Shown one piece after another: positions 61,159-64,000 of a stretch of 64,000 nt of DNA. This DNA comes from Gallibacterium trehalosifermentans (GTDB taxonomy: Bacteria > Pseudomonadota > Gammaproteobacteria > Enterobacterales > Pasteurellaceae), in contig NZ_JBHLWB010000005.1 of the NCBI RefSeq assembly GCF_042433055.1, positions 41,378-105,377 on the forward strand, read 5' to 3'. Each line of letters begins with the position of its first letter. Positions within the stretch are counted from its first letter, which is position 1. The notes below the pieces were generated by a model that saw only the letters and a program-made list of their open reading frames with translations, was not told where the DNA came from and made no database searches. The position numbers and the translations under genes are program-made.

Positions 61159-62217
61159 ATGAAAAATAAAATTTATTTTGGAACTAATCTGAAAATGTAT
61201 AAAGGGAATAAAGAGCTTATTCATTATTTATCAGCATTAGGAAGATTATATAAAGAACAAATCAAGCAAAATAATATAGAATTGTTTGTCATACCTTCAT
61301 ATACAACATTAAGTGATGCTTCTCATTTAGTTAAAACAGAATTAAATAATGTGATCACTATTGGTGCTCAAAATATGTGTTATGCCGATGCTGGGCAATT
61401 TACGGGTGAAATATCGCCATTAATGTTAAAAGAGTTGGATGTTAAATTAGTGATGATTGGACATTCAGAGCGACGTCATATTTTTAAAGAAACCGATCAA
61501 GAAGAAAATAAAAAGGTTCTTTCTGCATTAAAACATCAATTTATTACATTATTATGTGTTGGTGAAACATTAGAACAAAAAGAATATGGTATTTCTGATG
61601 AAGTATTAAGAATGCAATTAAAAATTGGTTTAAATGGTGTTACTAAAGAACAAATACCACTTGTGAGGGTAGCTTATGAGCCAGTCTGGGCAATAGGTGA
61701 AAATGGTATTCCTGCGACAGCTGAATATGCGGAAGAGAAACATATCACGATTAAGCAATGTTTATTTGACATTTTTGGCAAAGAGGGGCTGGATATTCCT
61801 GTATTGTATGGTGGTAGTGTTAATCCAAATAATGCTAATCAATTAATAAATAAAAAGAATATTGATGGACTTTTTGTTGGGCGAAGTGCATGGAATGCAA
61901 AAGACTTTGTTGATTTAATGAAAGGTGCATTGAATGCGTTATCTGTAAATAATGAGGATAATCAATATTATCAAACAGCATTAAAATTGATTGAGTATTT
62001 AGGGGGCAATAACAATATTACAGCATTAACACATTGTGCTACCAGAATTAGGGTGGTATTAAATAACCCAGAAAATATCGATAAAAATAAAATAGAAAAA
62101 TTAGAATTAGTAAGAGGATTATTCTCTATTACAAATCAATATCAAATTATATTGGGAAAAGAGATTGTTGATATTGTGCATCAAAAAATGCAAGAACAAC
62201 TTTCATATCAAATTTAG
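61159..62217 (+). CDS. TpiA2-like isomerase fused to a PTS EIIB domain
   Basis: A 352-residue fusion. Residues 1-258 are a triose-phosphate-isomerase barrel with K12 (TNLKMYKG), H102 (IGHSERR) and E174 (YEPVWAIG). Loop 6 reads GENGIPAT rather than GTGKTAT, as in TpiA2/EryH/LerI proteins that isomerise tetrulose phosphates. Residues about 272-345 match a glucose-family EIIB domain: ALKLIEYLGG, then C293 in LTHCATRIRVVL (phospho-cysteine motif) and LFSITNQYQIILG. I know of no described enzyme with this pairing. Start is ATG 61159 behind GAGGA; overlapping stop of the cyclase gene. Confidence 0.88.
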   Translation: MKNKIYFGTNLKMYKGNKELIHYLSALGRLYKEQIKQNNIELFVIPSYTTLSDASHLVKTELNNVITIGAQNMCYADAGQFTGEISPLMLKELDVKLVMIGHSERRHIFKETDQEENKKVLSALKHQFITLLCVGETLEQKEYGISDEVLRMQLKIGLNGVTKEQIPLVRVAYEPVWAIGENGIPATAEYAEEKHITIKQCLFDIFGKEGLDIPVLYGGSVNPNNANQLINKKNIDGLFVGRSAWNAKDFVDLMKGALNALSVNNEDNQYYQTALKLIEYLGGNNNITALTHCATRIRVVLNNPENIDKNKIEKLELVRGLFSITNQYQIILGKEIVDIVHQKMQEQLSYQI

Positions 62218-62243
62218 TAATTTAACTTTTAGGAGAAAGAAAA

Positions 62244-63197
62244 ATGGAAACTCAACTAGACACATTACGTAAATTAACCGTTGTAGTTGCAGATACAGGT
62301 GATATTGAAGCAATCAAAGCCTACCAACCAGAAGATGCAACGACGAACCCATCTCTTATTCTTAGCGCCTCTCAATTACCACAATATGCGTCATTAATTG
62401 ATGAAGCAGTGGCTTATGCGAAAAGTAAAAGTGCAGATAAAGCACAACAACTGATTGATGCAGAAGATAAATTAGCGGTTAACATTGGTTTAGAAATTTT
62501 AAAAATTGTCCCAGGGCGTATTTCAACGGAAGTTGATGCGCGCCTTTCTTATGATACACAAGCGACAGTAGAAAAAGCACGTAAACTGATTGCCCTGTAT
62601 AACGAAGCAGGTATCAGCAATGATCGTATTTTGATTAAAATCGCTTCAACTTGGCAAGGCATTCGAGCAGCGGAAATTTTAGAAAAAGAGGGGATCAACT
62701 GTAACTTAACGTTATTATTCTCAGAAGCGCAAGCACGTGCGTGTGCAGAAGCAGGTGTGTATCTCATTTCGCCATTTGTAGGGCGTATTTTAGATTGGTA
62801 TAAAGCAAATGGTGATAAAAAAGAGTTTGCACCAAGTGAAGATCCAGGTGTGATTTCGGTAACCAAAATTTATCACTATTACAAACAATATGGTTATAAA
62901 ACGGTGGTAATGGGGGCAAGTTTCCGTAATGTAGGTGAAATTACGGAGTTAGCGGGCTGCGATCGTTTAACGATTTCACCAGCATTATTGAAAGAATTAC
63001 AAGCAAATACGAGTGAATTACCGCGTAAACTTGATTATCAAGGTGAAGTATTAGCTCGCCCAGCAGCAATGACTGAAGCGGAATTCTATTGGCAACATAA
63101 TATGGACGCGATGGCGGTAGAAAAATTAGCAGAAGGTATCCGTAAATTTGCTGCAGATATTGAAAAATTAGAAGCGATGCTTGTTACTAAACTTTAA
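62244..63197 (+). CDS. tal: Transaldolase
   Basis: A 317-residue class I aldolase-fold enzyme. Schiff-base lysine in RILIKIASTWQGI, DATTNPSLIL, and NLTLLFSEAQA. Moves a dihydroxyacetone unit between sedoheptulose-7-P and erythrose-4-P. Next to erythrose-4-P-producing isomerases it would drain that product. Codon use (CGT, GGT rich) differs from the AT-richer TRAP genes before it, so it looks native. RBS AGGAGA. Confidence 0.96.
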   Translation: METQLDTLRKLTVVVADTGDIEAIKAYQPEDATTNPSLILSASQLPQYASLIDEAVAYAKSKSADKAQQLIDAEDKLAVNIGLEILKIVPGRISTEVDARLSYDTQATVEKARKLIALYNEAGISNDRILIKIASTWQGIRAAEILEKEGINCNLTLLFSEAQARACAEAGVYLISPFVGRILDWYKANGDKKEFAPSEDPGVISVTKIYHYYKQYGYKTVVMGASFRNVGEITELAGCDRLTISPALLKELQANTSELPRKLDYQGEVLARPAAMTEAEFYWQHNMDAMAVEKLAEGIRKFAADIEKLEAMLVTKL

Positions 63198-63220
63198 CAG
63201 AAAATAAGGAATGAAGAATA

Positions 63221-64000
63221 TGCCTACAAGAAGAGAGCGAGCAAATGCAATCCGCTTTTTAAGTATAGATGCAGTACAAAAAGCAAAATCAGGGCACCCA
63301 GGAGCGCCAATGGGCATGGCGGATATCGCAGAAGTGTTATGGCGTGATTTTTTATCACATAACCCGACTAATCCGTACTGGGCAAACCGCGACCGTTTTA
63401 TCTTATCGAATGGACACGGTTCGATGTTAATTTATAGCTTATTACATTTAACGGGCTATGAGTTATCGATAGAAGATTTAAAGCAATTCCGCCAATTACA
63501 TTCAAAAACGCCAGGGCACCCAGAATATGGTTATGCCCCAGGCGTTGAAACTACCACAGGTCCATTGGGACAAGGGATAACGAATGCAGTGGGTATGGCG
63601 ATAGCCGAAAAGACCTTAGCAGGACAATTTAACCGCCCAGGTCATGAGATAATAGACCACCACACCTATGTCTTTTTAGGCGATGGTTGTTTAATGGAGG
63701 GAATCTCTCATGAAGCATGCTCATTAGCAGGCACATTAGGACTAGGTAAATTAATAGCGTTTTACGATGATAATAACATCTCGATTGACGGACACGTTGA
63801 TGGCTGGTTTACTGATGATACACAAAAACGCTTTGAGTCCTATGGTTGGCACGTGATTCCATCGGTTGATGGACATAATGCTGCCGAAATCAAAGCGGCG
63901 ATTGAAGCAGCAAAAGCAGAAAGCAACAAACCAAGTTTAATTATTTGTAAAACGATAATTGGTTATGGCTCACCAAACAAAGCCAATTCACACGATTGTC
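63221..64000 (+). CDS. tkt: Transketolase (N-terminal part, runs off the window)
   Basis: 260 codons are present without a stop. The start MPTRRERANAIRFLSIDAV follows AAGGA, and the thiamine diphosphate domain shows KSGHPGAPMGMADIAEV, FILSNGHGSMLIYSLLH, GPLGQGI and the ThDP motif GDGCLMEGISHEA. 23 bp after the transaldolase gene. Uses erythrose-4-P with xylulose-5-P, completing the exit of the tetrose pathway. Confidence 0.96.

Noticed and set aside
1..64000. tRNA, rRNA or prophage genes
   Set aside because: Intergenic gaps were read for tRNA-like cloverleaf ends and for integrase, capsid or tail genes; none seen.

Overview
The window is a 64-kb piece of an AT-rich chromosome from the family Pasteurellaceae. 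Many gene neighbourhoods have the layout known from Haemophilus and relatives: rluD/bamD divergent, parE-parC, cydABX-ybgE, ybgC-tolQRAB-pal, serC-hisC-aroA, rplM-rpsI, lptM-lysA beside cyaY, and yaaA-lipoprotein-fieF-pfkA. The nine-base DNA uptake word of Haemophilus (AAGTGCGGT) and the Actinobacillus-type word (ACAAGCGGT) were each seen only a few times by eye, so the genus is left open.

Layout. 0-9.4 kb: rluD (cut), bamD, a solo peptide-binding lipoprotein with a MarC/YchE membrane protein, RidA, a YwiC-like membrane protein, topoisomerase IV and rpsO. 9.5-13.4 kb: a small secreted protein and the bd oxidase operon behind ArcA-like and FNR-like sites. 13.5-18.1 kb: the Tol-Pal operon. 18.1-24.7 kb: a VOC enzyme and hemA, then a four-gene cluster of inositol-monophosphatase family enzyme (broken at a run of nine G), two MFS transporters and a PI-PLC-like enzyme. 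24.7-28.8 kb: aroA, hisC, serC and a small coiled-coil protein.

28.8-33.5 kb: a group II intron with a complete reverse transcriptase/maturase sits directly behind the rpsI stop codon, separating the rplM-rpsI operon from its terminator. About 1.2 kb precede its EBS1 loop, far more than usual. 33.6-38.8 kb: ArsC/YfgD, ArfA, a transglutaminase-fold protein with MerT/MerP-like proteins, and a Slam-type outer-membrane translocon with its probable surface lipoprotein behind a 19-bp poly(A/T) tract. 38.8-49.4 kb: grcA, ung, yaaA, a lipoprotein, fieF, pfkA, an unrecognised helical protein, lysA, lptM, cyaY, pldA and recQ.

49.4-64 kb: a same-strand catabolic cluster behind two CRP-like sites. It has a PdxA2-like dehydrogenase, DhaK and DhaL kinase subunits, a TTT transporter, a TIM-barrel isomerase, a SorC regulator, RpiB, a TRAP transporter, a cyclase-family enzyme, a triose-phosphate-isomerase-like protein fused to a PTS EIIB domain, transaldolase and transketolase. 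The TIM-barrel/SorC/TpiA2/RpiB set resembles the Brucella erythritol genes EryC/D/H/I, and DhaKL/TpiA/RpiB resembles the L-erythrulose route LerK/LerI/DerI. My reading is that a four-carbon sugar or sugar acid is imported and turned into erythrose-4-phosphate (and perhaps DHAP), which transaldolase and transketolase take into the pentose phosphate pathway. The TPI-EIIB fusion and the intron at rpsI are the most unusual objects in the window.
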